64,000 nt of DNA from Corynebacterium glyciniphilum AJ 3170 (GCF_007673095.1 NZ_VDYZ01000002.1:248001-312000), one strand, 5' to 3'. Positions 17,449 through 27,624 are shown, numbered from the stretch's first letter. Numbers and translations: made by a program. The notes: generated from the letters alone by a model not told the origin.

Positions 17449-18339
17449 TCAGACGTGCGGCGCTACCGTGTCTGCAAGGTACCGGGACCCGTTCTCCGAG
17501 GGGTGGAACATCATGTTGTAGTTCGGTGTGGTGGTGTCGATGATCCCGGCGACATAACGGTCATCGTCGGCGGCACACGTGTCATGCCCGCGGGCTCCGT
17601 CCATGACCTCGACGTAGGTCGCGTCGATGTCATCTGCGGCGGCACGCTGGTTGTCGCGGTTCCAGTTCTCCACGTCACGCAGGAGCGGCACCGGCACGCC
17701 CATCGGGAAGTCGGGAACGACGTTGAGTGCACAGAACGTGGTGTTCTTACGGTCGACCGTCGGCAGGGCCCCGGGCACGACGATCCGCGCCTCCGGAGCG
17801 ACGGAGCGGATCCGGTCCGCCGCTTTCTGCATGTTGGACCGGTAGGCGGCGGCGACGTTACCCGGGTCGAGGATATTGGTGCCGTTGTCGAAGGCGCCGA
17901 AGAGACCGTAGTCGTTCATGCCGACGGCGAGGACCACAGTCGAGTCGTTGCGGACAGCTCCGGCATCGATCGCCTGGTTGATCCGGTGCATCATCGATCC
18001 GGAGGTCATGGCTGTACAGGAGTAGTCGTCGACAGGGCGGTCGGTGGCCTGCGACAGCTTCGCCGGGAAGTTGTTCGGCGCCTGCAGACAACCGGCGGTC
18101 TGCGGATAGTCGTCCGCCCAGTCCCCGATCGGTCCGGGGACGCCACGCAAGGTGTTGCGGACCTGGTCCGGGTTGGAGGAGAACGAGTCGCCGAGCGCCA
18201 CGATATTGCGGGTGTCCGCCTGAGCGGCAGGGACGGCGGTAGCCCCGAGACCGAAGACGCTCAGCACGGCGGTCCCGGCCGCCAGAACGCGGCTCCGAAG
18301 TGAACGGGTACGGGCAGGGGTATCTCGGTGGCGGCTCAT
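17449..18339 (-). CDS. Secreted SGNH/GDSL-type esterase
   Basis: 296-residue exported hydrolase. A basic N-terminus and hydrophobic core lead to a likely signal peptidase site after AAQA (residue 41). Block I GDSFSS places the nucleophile at Ser52, block III is GMNDYG, and block V FHPSENG puts the histidine at about 279. Four or more cysteines in the mature part suggest disulfides, fitting an extracellular enzyme. Homologues in mycolate-containing actinobacteria are lipases or esterases of the cell envelope; the substrate here is unknown. It is transcribed alone. Confidence 0.9.
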   Translation of the reverse strand: MSRHRDTPARTRSLRSRVLAAGTAVLSVFGLGATAVPAAQADTRNIVALGDSFSSNPDQVRNTLRGVPGPIGDWADDYPQTAGCLQAPNNFPAKLSQATDRPVDDYSCTAMTSGSMMHRINQAIDAGAVRNDSTVVLAVGMNDYGLFGAFDNGTNILDPGNVAAAYRSNMQKAADRIRSVAPEARIVVPGALPTVDRKNTTFCALNVVPDFPMGVPVPLLRDVENWNRDNQRAAADDIDATYVEVMDGARGHDTCAADDDRYVAGIIDTTTPNYNMMFHPSENGSRYLADTVAPHV

Positions 18340-18431
18340 GGCGCTCTCCTCACGGCGTGGTGATTGACGTGGTTAAGGGGTCACATGCACCGTAACTCAC
18401 ATCAGGACACCACGAGAAGTTCAGGTAACCC

Positions 18432-19883
18432 TCAGCAGTCGTAGTACAGTTCGTACTCCAGTGTCGTGGGACGTAACCGGGCGGGGGTTATCTCGTTGTC
18501 GACCTTCTCGGCGATGTAGCTCTCGATCAGGTCCTCAGTGAACACTCCGCCCGCGGTGAGGAAGTCATGGTCCTCCCTCAGCGCCTCCAGCGTCTGCTCC
18601 AACGACGTCGGTGTGGTGGGTATCCCGTCCGCCTCCTCGGGCGGCAGCTCATAGAGGTCCTTGTCCACCGGGGCAGCGGGCTCGGTGCGGTTGAGCACGC
18701 CGTCGAGCCCCGCCATCATCACGGCCGCGAACGCGAGATAGGGGTTGCCGGACGGGTCCGGCGCCCGGAACTCGATCCGCTTGGCCTTGGGGCTGGTCCC
18801 CGTGGCCGGGATCCGGATCGCGGCGGAGCGGTTCTCCGCCGAATACACCAGGTTGGTCGGCGCCTCGAAGCCCGGAACCAGCCGGTGGTACGAGTTCATC
18901 GTCGGGTTGGTGAAGGCCAGGACGGCCGGCGCATGCGCCAGGACCCCGCCGATGTAGTGCCGTGCCATGTCCGACAGACCGCCGTACCCGGACTCGTCGT
19001 AGAACAGCGGGCGACCGTCCTTCCACAACGACTGATGAATGTGCATTCCCGACCCACCGTCGTCCGCCAGCGGTTTCGGCATGAAGGTCGCCGATTTACC
19101 GTTCGCCTTCGCGGTGTTCTTCACCACGTACTTGAAGGTCTGCAGTGCATCAGCTGCATGCAGCAGGGTGTTGAACCGGTAGTTGATCTCCTGCTGGCCC
19201 CCGCTACCCATCTCGTGGTGGGCACGCTCCACCTCGAAACCGAGGTCGATGAGATTGTCGGCGATCTCGTTACGCAGGTTCTGGAGATGGTCATAGGGCG
19301 CGGTCGGGAAGTAACCCCGCTTCTGCCGGACCTTGTGCCCCAGGTTGGTGGTGCCGTCCGGATCCTTCTCCGCGCCGGTGCTCCACCAGCCCTCCTCGGA
19401 ATCCACGACATGGAAGGAGGAGTTGGATGCCGAGTCGAAGCGGACCGAATCGAAGATGTAGAACTCCGCTTCCGCCCCGAAGTAGCATTCATCAGCCACA
19501 CCGGTCGACATGAGGTACTCCTCGGCACTACGGGCGACATTACGTGGATCGCGTGAAAACGGTTGCCGGGTACGGGGGTCGTGGACGAAGAACTGGATGT
19601 TCAACGTACGGGAGTCGACGAAGGGGTCGACGTACGCTGTCTTCAGATCGGGCAACAGCAGCATGTCGGACTTCTCGACGCTGGTGAACCCGCTGATCGA
19701 GGACCCGTCGAAGGCGAGTCCCTCCTCCATCGCCTCGGCGTTGAACGAGGACGCGGGGACGGACAGGTGCTGCTCGGTGCCGGGAACGTCGGTGAACCGC
19801 ACGTCGATCCAGCGGATCCCCCGGTCCTCGATGAACTGGGAGAGGCTCTGCGGGTCAGCACTGTCGGGTGATGTGGTTGCCAC
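18432..19883 (-). CDS. glnA: Type I glutamine synthetase
   Basis: ATP-dependent ligation of ammonia to glutamate. 483 residues, with [37 protein letters not shown] (metal and ammonia site), NRSAAIRIP and the final YELYYDC all present. The segment DLYELPPEE contains the tyrosine adenylylated in GSI-beta enzymes, so control by GlnE is possible. GTG 19883 has AGGAG 8 nt upstream; the GTG two codons earlier (19889) is too close to that site. It follows an ornithine-cyclodeaminase-like gene by 11 nt in the same direction, an unusual partner for the housekeeping glnA; it may be a second synthetase. The symbol is therefore tentative. Confidence 0.9.
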   Translation of the reverse strand: MATTSPDSADPQSLSQFIEDRGIRWIDVRFTDVPGTEQHLSVPASSFNAEAMEEGLAFDGSSISGFTSVEKSDMLLLPDLKTAYVDPFVDSRTLNIQFFVHDPRTRQPFSRDPRNVARSAEEYLMSTGVADECYFGAEAEFYIFDSVRFDSASNSSFHVVDSEEGWWSTGAEKDPDGTTNLGHKVRQKRGYFPTAPYDHLQNLRNEIADNLIDLGFEVERAHHEMGSGGQQEINYRFNTLLHAADALQTFKYVVKNTAKANGKSATFMPKPLADDGGSGMHIHQSLWKDGRPLFYDESGYGGLSDMARHYIGGVLAHAPAVLAFTNPTMNSYHRLVPGFEAPTNLVYSAENRSAAIRIPATGTSPKAKRIEFRAPDPSGNPYLAFAAVMMAGLDGVLNRTEPAAPVDKDLYELPPEEADGIPTTPTSLEQTLEALREDHDFLTAGGVFTEDLIESYIAEKVDNEITPARLRPTTLEYELYYDC

Positions 19884-19894
19884 TTCCACTGCTC

Positions 19895-21040
19895 CTATCT
19901 GAGCTCCGGGACGTCCCAGAGGTTGAGCGTTGTTCCGATGTCTTTCTCCACCGCGTTGTCATAGACGTCAGAGGCCCAGGCGACGTCCTCGACCGGCATA
20001 CCACCGATCGAGTAGCAGAAGATCTGCTCGTCATCGGTGCGGCCCGGTGCACGTCCAGCGGCGATGTCGCCGATGTTCGTGAGACGGTCACCGTCGAGGG
20101 AGCCGTCCTTGTACATGTCCCACCAACGGTTGCCTGGGATACCGAGGAGCTGCTCGTAGGTCACGTCAGGACCGTTCTCCTCGTACCACTCAGCGTAGAG
20201 GCCGGTGTAGTCGACGACGAGGTTCGCCCGATCGCTCCGGATGAAGTCGTCATCCAACCTCGCGGCCGCCGGCATCAGCAGCAGAGCCCCGGGCTTGAGC
20301 CACTCCGTGGCGAAGTAGGGGAATCCCTCGGGTCCCTCAGGCGACGTCGATGTTCCGGCGATGAGGATGTCACTTCCTTCGACAGCCTCCTGTTCACTGT
20401 CGACGACCCGGACCTCGTCCAGCTGGGGGTGGTGGTCGCGGAACCACTGGGCGGCCCGTTCCGTGGACGCCGTCGACCTGCCCTTGATTTTCAGTCGGCG
20501 GATCGACGGACGCTGGCTCACGGCCGCTGAAAAAATCGTGCGGCTCATGACACCGGGGCCGATGATGCCGACGCTCTCCGCATCCTGGACAGCCAGGTGT
20601 TTGACTCCGACGCCGGGGACGGATCCGGTACGGTACGCCGAGAGCAGGTTGGCGGACATCACCGCACGTGGTGCGCCGGTGACGGCGTCGTTGAGGATGA
20701 ACAGGTGGATCGACCTGGGCAGGTCGTGGTCGCGGTTCTCGGTGTTGGACCCGTACCATTTCACTCCCGACGCACGGAAACGCCCGCCGAGGTAGGCCGG
20801 CATCGCCATGAAGCGACGATCCGGCCCGTCGGCGGGCATTCCGTCATGACCGGGTTTCTCGGGGAAGTTGACCTGTGCACCGTGGGAGTTGGCCGACTGC
20901 CCGGCCATACGGTAGTCACCGTCGGCCAGGAGAATCAGTGTCTCCTCCATGGTGTCGACGCATGCTGCGACGTCGGTGACGCCGGCGTCGATCATCTCCT
21001 GCTCGTTGAGGTAGCGAAAATCGATACGGGTTTCTGCCAT
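19895..21040 (-). CDS. Ornithine cyclodeaminase/mu-crystallin family protein
   Basis: 381-residue NAD(P)-dependent enzyme. The Rossmann nucleotide site is [19 protein letters not shown] near 165-185, and the substrate domain contains [21 protein letters not shown] with the lysine/arginine that bind the amino acid carboxylate. Related actinobacterial proteins of this length are annotated as tyramine oxidase subunit B, but I cannot confirm this from sequence. ATG 21040 is preferred to the ATG 15 nt upstream because AAAGG is well placed. Co-transcribed with glutamine synthetase, which suggests that ammonia released from an imino or amino acid is reassimilated. Confidence 0.85.
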   Translation of the reverse strand: MAETRIDFRYLNEQEMIDAGVTDVAACVDTMEETLILLADGDYRMAGQSANSHGAQVNFPEKPGHDGMPADGPDRRFMAMPAYLGGRFRASGVKWYGSNTENRDHDLPRSIHLFILNDAVTGAPRAVMSANLLSAYRTGSVPGVGVKHLAVQDAESVGIIGPGVMSRTIFSAAVSQRPSIRRLKIKGRSTASTERAAQWFRDHHPQLDEVRVVDSEQEAVEGSDILIAGTSTSPEGPEGFPYFATEWLKPGALLLMPAAARLDDDFIRSDRANLVVDYTGLYAEWYEENGPDVTYEQLLGIPGNRWWDMYKDGSLDGDRLTNIGDIAAGRAPGRTDDEQIFCYSIGGMPVEDVAWASDVYDNAVEKDIGTTLNLWDVPELR

Positions 21041-21153
21041 GCCGACCTTTCTCATGTTTTATGCGATTTCTGTCAGGAAACCACGGTACATGAGTCCCGT
21101 CGACAGGCCCGGCCGCCCTCCCCGAGCCCGGGGGTGACGGTACGTCTCAGGTT

Positions 21154-22791
21154 CTACCCGTTCTTGAGTTCGGTGTAGATCTCCTTGACCCGGTCGCGCA
21201 GGTTCTCGTCGACCCTGCCCCAGTAGGTCCAGCACTGCCCTTCGACCTGCTCCGACACACCCTGCATGGCACGGGCGATATTGCCTGCCAGACGCTCACG
21301 GGCCGCATCGTCCAGGACCTCGCGCACCAGGTTCCCGGGCTGGATGAAGTCATCGTCCTCCGCATGCCGGACGTAGGCACCGCGGGTCAGATCACCGCCG
21401 TAGTTGTTGTCGAAGAGACCGAGTTCATCAGCGGGTCCCGTGGCGGACTCCTGTCCACGTCCGAATCCGTAGGTGGATTCACCGGGCTCCACGCCCTTCT
21501 CGACAGCACCGGAACCGTCGGAGACGTCCGCGATGCCTTCGCCACGCTCGAACCGGTTCGGTGAGTACACCGGGGTACCGTCGGCAGGGAACTCGTAGGC
21601 TGCCGCGCCGTCCTTCATGGTGTAGAAGTTCCGCTCCTCCACCACAGGCCGGTTGACGGGGAGCTGCGGGTAGTTCGCGCCCAGGCGGTAGCGCTGGGTG
21701 TCTGCGTAGGCGAAGGCACGGGCCATCAGCATCTTGTCCGGGGAGAACCCCACACCGGGAACGATATTGGACGGGGCGAACGCGGCCTGTTCGATCTGCG
21801 CGAAGAAGTTCTGCGGGTTCGCGTTGAGGGTGAAGTGACCCACGTCGATCAGCGGGTAGTCCTTCTGCGACCAGGTCTTGGTGAGGTCGAAGGGGTTGAA
21901 GCGGTATCCCTCGGCCTCGTCGAGAGGCATGATCTGCACCTTGACGTCCCAGGTCGGGTAGTCACCCCGCTCGATGGCCTCGTAGAGATCGGAACGGGAG
22001 TGGTCGAAGTCGCCGGAGCCGACAAGTTCACCGGCTTCGTCGTCGGTGAAGAAGTCCCAGCCCTGACGGGTCTTGAAGTGGTACTTCACCCAGAAACGCT
22101 CACCGTCGGCGTTGATCCACTGGTAGGTGTGCGAGCTGAAGCCGTCCATGTGGCGGAAGTCCTTGGGGATTCCGCGGTCGCCCATGAGGTAGGTGACCTG
22201 GTGGGCCGACTCCGGGCTGCGGGTCCAGAAGTCCCACTGCATGTCAGCGCTGCGCAGGCCGTTGGTCAGCCGCTTCTGGGAGCGGATGAAGTCCGGGAAC
22301 TTCATGCCGTCGCGGACGAAGAACACCGGGGTGTTGTTGCCCACGATGTCGTAGTTTCCGTCCTGCGTGTAGAACTTCAGCGAGAACCCGCGGACGTCGC
22401 GGACGGTGTCCGGGAATCCCTGCTCACCTGCCACGGTGGAGAACCGGGCGAGCATCGGGGTCACGCGCCCCTTCTGGAAGAGGTCGGCACGGGTGTACTG
22501 CGAGACGTCCTCGGTGACGGTGAGTTCACCGAAGGCGCCGGAGCCCTTGGCGTGGACGTTGCGCTCGGGGATGCGCTCACGGTTGAAGTGGGCGTGCTTC
22601 TCGACGAGGTGGACGTCCGTCAGGGCGATCGGGCCCTGTTCGCCGACAGTGACCGAGTGCTCCTCGGTGGTGACGGGCGAACCGTTGGCGTTGGTGGAAT
22701 GCCCGGAGTAGGGGCAGACGCCGCGGTTGGCGATGTCCTCAGAGCTGGGGGAGCTGCCCGCTCCGGTAGTGCGGTTTTCGTCGGTGCTCAT
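21154..22791 (-). CDS. katA: Monofunctional haem catalase
   Basis: 545 residues. Catalytic His in [13 protein letters not shown] (about residue 80), Asn in [12 protein letters not shown], and the proximal haem tyrosine in [14 protein letters not shown] are all present, making it a small-subunit clade catalase. ATG 22791 follows GGAGGGTTTACAC. It is divergent from sigC, an arrangement I remember from C. glutamicum (katA cg0310, sigC cg0309). The 290-nt divergent region is AT-rich with CTAT/ATAG motifs that could suit OxyR-type control, which is only suggestive. Confidence 0.96.
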   Translation of the reverse strand: MSTDENRTTGAGSSPSSEDIANRGVCPYSGHSTNANGSPVTTEEHSVTVGEQGPIALTDVHLVEKHAHFNRERIPERNVHAKGSGAFGELTVTEDVSQYTRADLFQKGRVTPMLARFSTVAGEQGFPDTVRDVRGFSLKFYTQDGNYDIVGNNTPVFFVRDGMKFPDFIRSQKRLTNGLRSADMQWDFWTRSPESAHQVTYLMGDRGIPKDFRHMDGFSSHTYQWINADGERFWVKYHFKTRQGWDFFTDDEAGELVGSGDFDHSRSDLYEAIERGDYPTWDVKVQIMPLDEAEGYRFNPFDLTKTWSQKDYPLIDVGHFTLNANPQNFFAQIEQAAFAPSNIVPGVGFSPDKMLMARAFAYADTQRYRLGANYPQLPVNRPVVEERNFYTMKDGAAAYEFPADGTPVYSPNRFERGEGIADVSDGSGAVEKGVEPGESTYGFGRGQESATGPADELGLFDNNYGGDLTRGAYVRHAEDDDFIQPGNLVREVLDDAARERLAGNIARAMQGVSEQVEGQCWTYWGRVDENLRDRVKEIYTELKNG

Positions 22792-23014
22792 GTGTAAACC
22801 CTCCTGGAGGCTGCCGTGTAGTGCACGGATCGCGCACATGTCAGTCGTGGATGACGGCGGGCGCACGGCGGTCGTGATCGTCAGTCACGGAGGCGCTGTG
22901 CCGTCAATTCCCGTTATACACGTCAATCTTCAGGTTCGCACTATCAATTTTCCGATATTGAATGGTTACAGCTATTTGTAGCCGATCTGCGATAGTAATA
23001 GCGACAGAATCAAT

Positions 23015-23052
23015 GGTCATCAGGGGTCATCAGGGGTCACAGGGGTCACAGG
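23015..23052 (+). repeat. Tandem GGTCATCAGG / GGTCACAGG repeats upstream of sigC
   Basis: Two 10-bp units GGTCATCAGG are followed by two 9-bp units GGTCACAGG without gaps. The array ends 16 nt before the sigC -10 box, so it covers the -35 region and could be operator half-sites or a slippage-prone promoter element. Confidence 0.85.
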
Positions 23053-23068
23053 GCCCCGTCCACGGTGC

Positions 23069-23074
23069 TAGACT
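23069..23074 (+). promoter_or_regulatory. -10 box (TAGACT), leaderless start of sigC
   Basis: TAGACT ends 8 nt before the GTG at 23083. It lies inside the reading frame opened by GTG 23065, so the downstream GTG is the better start. Confidence 0.5.
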
Positions 23075-23082
23075 TCAGAACC

Positions 23083-23751
23083 GTGCGAAGAAGATCCCCG
23101 CAGTCGGCGCGCGACGGCGGCCGTGCGGATGACACGGCGGACAAGGCCGTCACCGACCTCGCCCTGCGTGCAGCCGGCGGCGACCGGAAAGCCCTCAACG
23201 ACTTCATCGAGGCCACCCACGGTGATGTCTGGCGTCTCCTCGCCCATCTCGCCGACGCTGACCGTGCGGACGACCTCACCCAGGAGACCTACCTCCGGGC
23301 ACTCAGCGGACTCCCCCGGTTCGCTGCCCGGTCGTCAGCGCGGACGTGGATCCTCGCACTCGCACGCCACACCTGGGTCGACAGCGTACGCCACGACATG
23401 GCCCGGCCACGGAAGTCCGCCGAGCAGTGGGAGGACGCGACCGAACTCACCACGTCCCCGGACACCACGGGTGGACAGACCTGGGCGGAGCTGGTCGACG
23501 CCCGCGCCATGCTCGATGACCTTGCCCCGGACCGGCGGGAGGCGCTGATCCTCACCCAGATCCTCGGCCACACCTACGCCGAGGCAGCCGACATCTGCGG
23601 CGTGAGGGTGGGCACGATCCGCTCCCGGGTCGCGCGGGCACGGGCGGACCTGCTCGAAGCCTCAGGACGTGGCCGCCTGCAGAACGACACTGGGGACACT
23701 CAGGACACTCAGGACACAGACTCCGGACCGGCCCTACACTGGGGTCCGTGA
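23083..23751 (+). CDS. sigC: ECF sigma factor, SigC-like
   Basis: 222-residue extracytoplasmic-function sigma factor. Region 2 spans about 35-110 (DVWRLLAHLADADRADDLTQ, then RTWILALARHTWVD). Region 4 is at about 145-195, with LILTQILGHTYAEAADICGV and VGTIRSRVARARADLLE. The 3' end is low-complexity (repeats of GDTQDTQDT). No anti-sigma gene with a zinc motif follows, as for SigC. In C. glutamicum SigC responds to impaired aerobic respiration; the katA neighbour supports the same assignment. GTG 23083 is chosen from the leaderless promoter, with GTG 23065 as alternative. Confidence 0.85.
   Translation: MRRRSPQSARDGGRADDTADKAVTDLALRAAGGDRKALNDFIEATHGDVWRLLAHLADADRADDLTQETYLRALSGLPRFAARSSARTWILALARHTWVDSVRHDMARPRKSAEQWEDATELTTSPDTTGGQTWAELVDARAMLDDLAPDRREALILTQILGHTYAEAADICGVRVGTIRSRVARARADLLEASGRGRLQNDTGDTQDTQDTDSGPALHWGP
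23735..23740 (+). promoter_or_regulatory. -10 box (TACACT) inside the sigC 3' end
   Basis: TACACT lies 7 nt before the GTG at 23748. This gives the epimerase gene its own leaderless start although it also overlaps the sigC stop. Confidence 0.5.
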
Positions 23752-25115
23752 CCCACCGCTACCACCAACACCTCCCCTTTCCCCGCCAGGATGTCTGGGA
23801 CTGGCACACCCGTCCCGGCGCGGTGACGCGCCTGACGCCCGGGTTCTCACTGCTCAGTGTCGCCGCTGAGGCATCCTCGCTGAAGGACGGCACCACCGTG
23901 CTCTCCCTCCCCGGCAGGATCCCGGGGCTGCGGGAGTGGCAGGCCCGGCACCAGTCTGATGACTTTGTCGACGGGCACCTCTTCGTCGATGAGTGTGTCA
24001 ACTTTCCGCTCCGGCAGCTCATCCACTGGAGACACACCCACTCCTTCCGTGACGACGACACTGCCACCACCCGCGGCGCAGTGCTCACCGACGCGGTGGA
24101 GGGTACCGCACCGGCGGCGCTTCTCGACCGGGTCTTCCATTACCGTCACCGTCAGCTCGCCGCCGATCTGGACCACAGGGCACGGGTGGGGGACGCATCG
24201 GCCACGGGCCACCACACTGTCGCCGTGACAGGAGCAACCGGGCTTGTCGGGACCCGTCTCGTCGCTCTTCTCCGGTCGCTGGGACACACGGTCGTGCCGC
24301 TGTCACGCTCCCGTCTCCCCCACGAACCGGACTCCCGGGTATGGAACCCTGACGACCCCTCACCGGATCTTCTCGTCGGCGTGGACACAGTCGTCCACCT
24401 CGCTGGCGCGGGCATAGCGGGACGCTTCACAGAGAAACACAAGGCAGCGGTCCGCGACTCCCGCATCGGTCCGACCCGACGGCTCGCCGAACTCGCGGCT
24501 GCCACCGAAGGTGTCCGGACGTTCATCTGTGCGTCCGCAGTCGGCTTCTACGGACACCGTCGTGCAGGACGGGTCAACGAACGCGCCGGTGCCGGTGAAG
24601 GGTTCCTCGCGGACGTCGTCTCCGAGTGGGAGGACGCCTGCGGACCCGCCGCCAACGCCGACCGCCGCGTGGTGAACGTGCGCACCGGTCTGGTCATGGC
24701 CGGTGGGTCACCGCTGCTCACCGCGCTGGGGGCCTCGAGTCGTCTCGGAGGCGGAGTCCTGGGCTCAGGGCGCCAGCACTTCCCCTGGATCTCGGTGGAC
24801 GACCTGGTGGACGTCTATGTGCGGGCCGTGCTGGACGACGGGATGACGGGGCCGGTCAACGCAGTCGGCCCCCAGATGATCACCAATGCCGAGTTCACCG
24901 CTGCCCTCGCGGAGCTGCAGCGCATCCGGGTACCACTGAGTCTTCCGGTTCCCGCCGCCGCCCCGGCACTGCTCCTCGGGGTCCAGGGCGCCGAAGAGCT
25001 CGCCCTGGCGGACCAGAACGTCGCCCCCTCCGTCCTCGAAACACTCGGCCACACCTTCCGCCACCCCACCCTGCGTGCCGCCCTGGTCCACGAGTTGGGG
25101 CTCCCCGACGAGTAG
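23748..25115 (+). CDS. TIGR01777-family epimerase with N-terminal SRPBCC-like domain
   Basis: 455 residues. Residues 1-150 resemble a START/SRPBCC ligand-binding fold (FPRQDVWDWHTRPGAVTRLTP). Residues from 158 are an SDR-type NAD(P)-binding domain with VTGATGLVGTRLVALLRSLG and VVHLAGAGIAGRF. A typical DUF1731 C-terminus (PAAAPALLLG to ALVHELGL) ends the protein. GTG 23748 overlaps the sigC stop (GTGA). Function unknown; the family is called sugar-nucleotide epimerase without proof. It precedes ferrochelatase, but that gene has its own promoter. Confidence 0.88.
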   Translation: MTHRYHQHLPFPRQDVWDWHTRPGAVTRLTPGFSLLSVAAEASSLKDGTTVLSLPGRIPGLREWQARHQSDDFVDGHLFVDECVNFPLRQLIHWRHTHSFRDDDTATTRGAVLTDAVEGTAPAALLDRVFHYRHRQLAADLDHRARVGDASATGHHTVAVTGATGLVGTRLVALLRSLGHTVVPLSRSRLPHEPDSRVWNPDDPSPDLLVGVDTVVHLAGAGIAGRFTEKHKAAVRDSRIGPTRRLAELAAATEGVRTFICASAVGFYGHRRAGRVNERAGAGEGFLADVVSEWEDACGPAANADRRVVNVRTGLVMAGGSPLLTALGASSRLGGGVLGSGRQHFPWISVDDLVDVYVRAVLDDGMTGPVNAVGPQMITNAEFTAALAELQRIRVPLSLPVPAAAPALLLGVQGAEELALADQNVAPSVLETLGHTFRHPTLRAALVHELGLPDE

Positions 25116-25118
25116 GAT
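25113..25118 (+). promoter_or_regulatory. -10 box (TAGGAT), leaderless start of ferrochelatase gene
   Basis: TAGGAT overlaps the stop codon of the preceding gene and lies 7 nt before the ATG at 25126. Confidence 0.55.
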
Positions 25119-25125
25119 CAGGGGC

Positions 25126-26163
25126 ATGGCTGAGTCTGGCATGTCTGGCACCACCGCCCGCAGGGCACTGCTCGTCCTCTCTTTCGGAGGACCGGAGAAG
25201 GAAGAGGATGTGGTTCCCTTCCTCGAGAACGTCACCCGGGGGCGGGGCATCCCCCGGGAGAGACTCGTCGAGGTCGGCGAGCACTACTACCGCTTCGGGG
25301 GTAAGAGCCCCATCAACGACCAGAACCTCGAGATCATCGACCATCTCCGCACCGAGATCGAGTCACGTGGACTGGACCTCCCGGTGTACTTCGGCAACCG
25401 CAACTGGGAACCGTATGTCGAGGACACCACGAAGCAGATGGTGGCCGACGGCATCACGGAGGTCATCGTCTTCGCCACGTCGGCCTGGGGCGGTTACTCC
25501 GGGGACATCCAGTACCGCGAGGACATCGAGCGGGCTATGCAGTCCTGTCGAGACGCCGGCATCACCCCGCCGTCGATGACGAAGATCCGCCCCTTCCACG
25601 ATCATCCGTTGTTCCTGTCGACGTTCGCCCGGCTCGTGGACGAGGCACGGCAGTCACTTCCCGCCGAACAGCAGGACGACGCGCGTCTCCTGTTCACGGC
25701 CCACTCCGTACCCCTGTCCGCCGACGAGGCGTCCTCTGTCGACGCCACCCACCGCTACTCAGGTCAGGTCCTGACCGCGGCCCGGGAGATCCGCGCATTG
25801 AGCAGTTTCGCCTCCGACGGCGACGACGGAACCGATGTCGAACTGGTGTGGCAGTCCCGGTCGGGCCCCCCGCACATCCCCTGGCTCGAGCCGGACATCT
25901 GCGACCACCTGGAAGCCACCGTCGGCGGAGAGGACGGTGACGCCCGCCCCATCGTGCTGGTTCCCGTCGGTTTCATCTCGGACCACATGGAGGTGATGTG
26001 GGACCTCGACAATGAAGCTGCGGACACCGCGGCAGACCTGGGGGTCACGATGGTCCGCGCTGCCACGCCCGGCCCGACCCCGGAGTTCACTGAACTGGTG
26101 CTCGACCTGGTGGACCAGGTGTCAGGCGTGGCTGTCTCCACGACCGCCCGTCAGCGTTCCTGA
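25126..26163 (+). CDS. hemH: Ferrochelatase (coproporphyrin type)
   Basis: 345 residues. Inserts ferrous iron into the porphyrin; in Gram-positive bacteria the substrate is coproporphyrin III (enzyme CpfC). Family motifs are LLVLSFGGPEKEEDVVPFL at the start, YYRFGGKSPIN, FATSAWGGYSG, FTAHSVPLS with the active-site histidine, SRSGPPHIPWLEPD, and VPVGFISDHMEVMWDLD with the catalytic glutamate. ATG 25126 follows TAGGAT by 7 nt. The 3' end overlaps the convergent YkvI-type gene by 13 nt. Confidence 0.95.
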   Translation: MAESGMSGTTARRALLVLSFGGPEKEEDVVPFLENVTRGRGIPRERLVEVGEHYYRFGGKSPINDQNLEIIDHLRTEIESRGLDLPVYFGNRNWEPYVEDTTKQMVADGITEVIVFATSAWGGYSGDIQYREDIERAMQSCRDAGITPPSMTKIRPFHDHPLFLSTFARLVDEARQSLPAEQQDDARLLFTAHSVPLSADEASSVDATHRYSGQVLTAAREIRALSSFASDGDDGTDVELVWQSRSGPPHIPWLEPDICDHLEATVGGEDGDARPIVLVPVGFISDHMEVMWDLDNEAADTAADLGVTMVRAATPGPTPEFTELVLDLVDQVSGVAVSTTARQRS

Positions 26164-27497
26164 CCCTCCTGGCCCTCCTGGCCCTTGCCCCGGTGTTCCT
26201 CCACGGTCTCCTCCCAGAACTCCTCGGAATCGAAGTCCTCGGCTGAGAATTCGCTCTCGTCGTCACTGTCCAGTTCCTGGACCACGTCCTCGGTGACGTC
26301 ATCCCGCAGCTGCCCCACGGTGACGCTGGATTCCTTGAACGACTTCTGGAGCGTCGCCCAGTCCTTACGGGTGAACTTCCCCCTCGGGTCGACGAGGCGG
26401 AGAATCAGCGTACGGATCCGGTCGCGACGCAGGACCTCCTTGCCGATGCGCTTGCGCCCGTTCGCCACCCACGTCCCCAGCAGCACGGCGACCAGCGCGA
26501 TACCGAGCCAGCCGAGGATCGGGAACACCTTGTTGACCAGCAGGGCGAAGTCGAAGAAGCTGAGGCCGAAGGCGGCGAGCGTCAGCACGATGAACACCGG
26601 ACGGTACCCCGTCGCACGGTTCACCGTCAGCCGCTTGCCCAGGGAGTACAACACGCCGAGCGTGGTGCTGAAGATCATCAGGTACGTCGCGATGGACGCC
26701 ACGATGCCGATACCGGGGTTCATCTGGTTGATCAGCTCGAGGGTGGGCAGGTCCTTGTCTGCGACATCCGTAATCCGGAACAGCAGCGCGACGGTGATGA
26801 GGACCAGGATGCCGGCAAAGAGGCTGCCGCCGAGGAATCCGCCCCATCCGGCGGTCTTGGTGTTCCAGTGGCTTCCACCGATGAGAATCGCCATGGAGAT
26901 ACCGCTGAACATCGCCAGGCCGACGTAGTTCAGCGTCGACAGGAACCAGCCGGGCAACGGGGAGGACACGTTGGCGATCGCGAAGTCACTCACTGCCTGC
27001 AGCGACTCCGGTGGGTTCGTCAGCGCGTAGATTCCGGCAGCGACCAACAGGAGGATCATCACCGGTGTGATCAACGCGATGACGTTGGTGACACGGTCGA
27101 CGTCGAGCATCCCGGTGACCAGGACGAGAACCGCCATCAGGGCCGAACCGACCCAGAGGGGCAGACCGAACTGCTGGTTGAGGTTGGACCCTGCCCCGGC
27201 CATCATCACGAAACCGATGCAGAACTGGGCTGCGGACAGCGAATAGTCCAGGAACACCGCGACCGGTTTCGAGGTGACCCCGGTGAAGACCTTTTCGTGG
27301 GACTGCGCCCGGAAGTAACTCCCGTACTGCAGAATCACCATCGCGGTGACCGGCATGAGCACCACCACCACGGCCGCGCCCGCGATCCCCCAGAATCCGT
27401 AGGACGCGTAGTACTGCAGTAGTTCCTGACCTGACGCGAAACCTGCGCCCACTGTCACCCCGAAGTAGGCGAGGGCGATGACCAGTGCTTTCTTCAC
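26151..27497 (-). CDS. YkvI-type membrane permease with acidic cytoplasmic tail
   Basis: 448 residues, ten or eleven predicted membrane helices over about 1-355, starting GVTVGAGFASGQELLQYY. This glycine-rich first helix with an unwound GAGFASGQE resembles LeuT-fold transporters, and YkvI relatives belong to that superfamily. The last 90 residues are hydrophilic and very acidic (DSDDESEFSAEDFDSEEF). GTG 27497 has AGGAG 7 nt upstream. The substrate is unknown; amino acids or amines are typical of the fold. A TGTGATCACA palindrome at 27609-27624 upstream matches sites next to the GntR regulator at 48634, which ties it to that catabolic cluster by inference. Confidence 0.85.
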   Translation of the reverse strand: MKKALVIALAYFGVTVGAGFASGQELLQYYASYGFWGIAGAAVVVVLMPVTAMVILQYGSYFRAQSHEKVFTGVTSKPVAVFLDYSLSAAQFCIGFVMMAGAGSNLNQQFGLPLWVGSALMAVLVLVTGMLDVDRVTNVIALITPVMILLLVAAGIYALTNPPESLQAVSDFAIANVSSPLPGWFLSTLNYVGLAMFSGISMAILIGGSHWNTKTAGWGGFLGGSLFAGILVLITVALLFRITDVADKDLPTLELINQMNPGIGIVASIATYLMIFSTTLGVLYSLGKRLTVNRATGYRPVFIVLTLAAFGLSFFDFALLVNKVFPILGWLGIALVAVLLGTWVANGRKRIGKEVLRRDRIRTLILRLVDPRGKFTRKDWATLQKSFKESSVTVGQLRDDVTEDVVQELDSDDESEFSAEDFDSEEFWEETVEEHRGKGQEGQEGQER

Positions 27498-27608
27498 CAG
27501 AGCTCTCCTGTTCCAGCGCCGGGGCGCTGGCTACAGGAGCCTGGCCGACAGCTCGGCGATGTGCTGGAGCCTGTGCGCCCCAGGTTTGGCGTCCCGACAC
27601 TTCATGAA

Positions 27609-27624
27609 ATCTGTGATCACAAAT
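27609..27624. promoter_or_regulatory. Palindromic operator (TGTGATCACA core) upstream of YkvI permease
   Basis: AT-n-TGTGATCACA-n-AT, symmetric except for the two n positions. It lies 112 nt before the permease start. The same 10-bp core recurs at 49338-49353, and with one change at 48539-48554, both next to a GntR/FCD regulator. Confidence 0.7.

Larger units (their letters stand above)
22792..23082. promoter_or_regulatory. Divergent katA/sigC control region
   Basis: AT-rich centre (22920-23010) between two GC-rich genes. On the minus strand TATAAC (plus 22914-22919) is a candidate katA -10. CTAT at 22941 and 22972 and ATAG at 22992 could be half-sites for a LysR-type peroxide sensor. A tandem repeat follows at 23015-23052, directly upstream of the sigC -10. 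Confidence 0.45.

Noticed and set aside
21835..22797. 320-codon plus-strand frame antisense to katA
   Set aside because: Shadow of the catalase coding strand.
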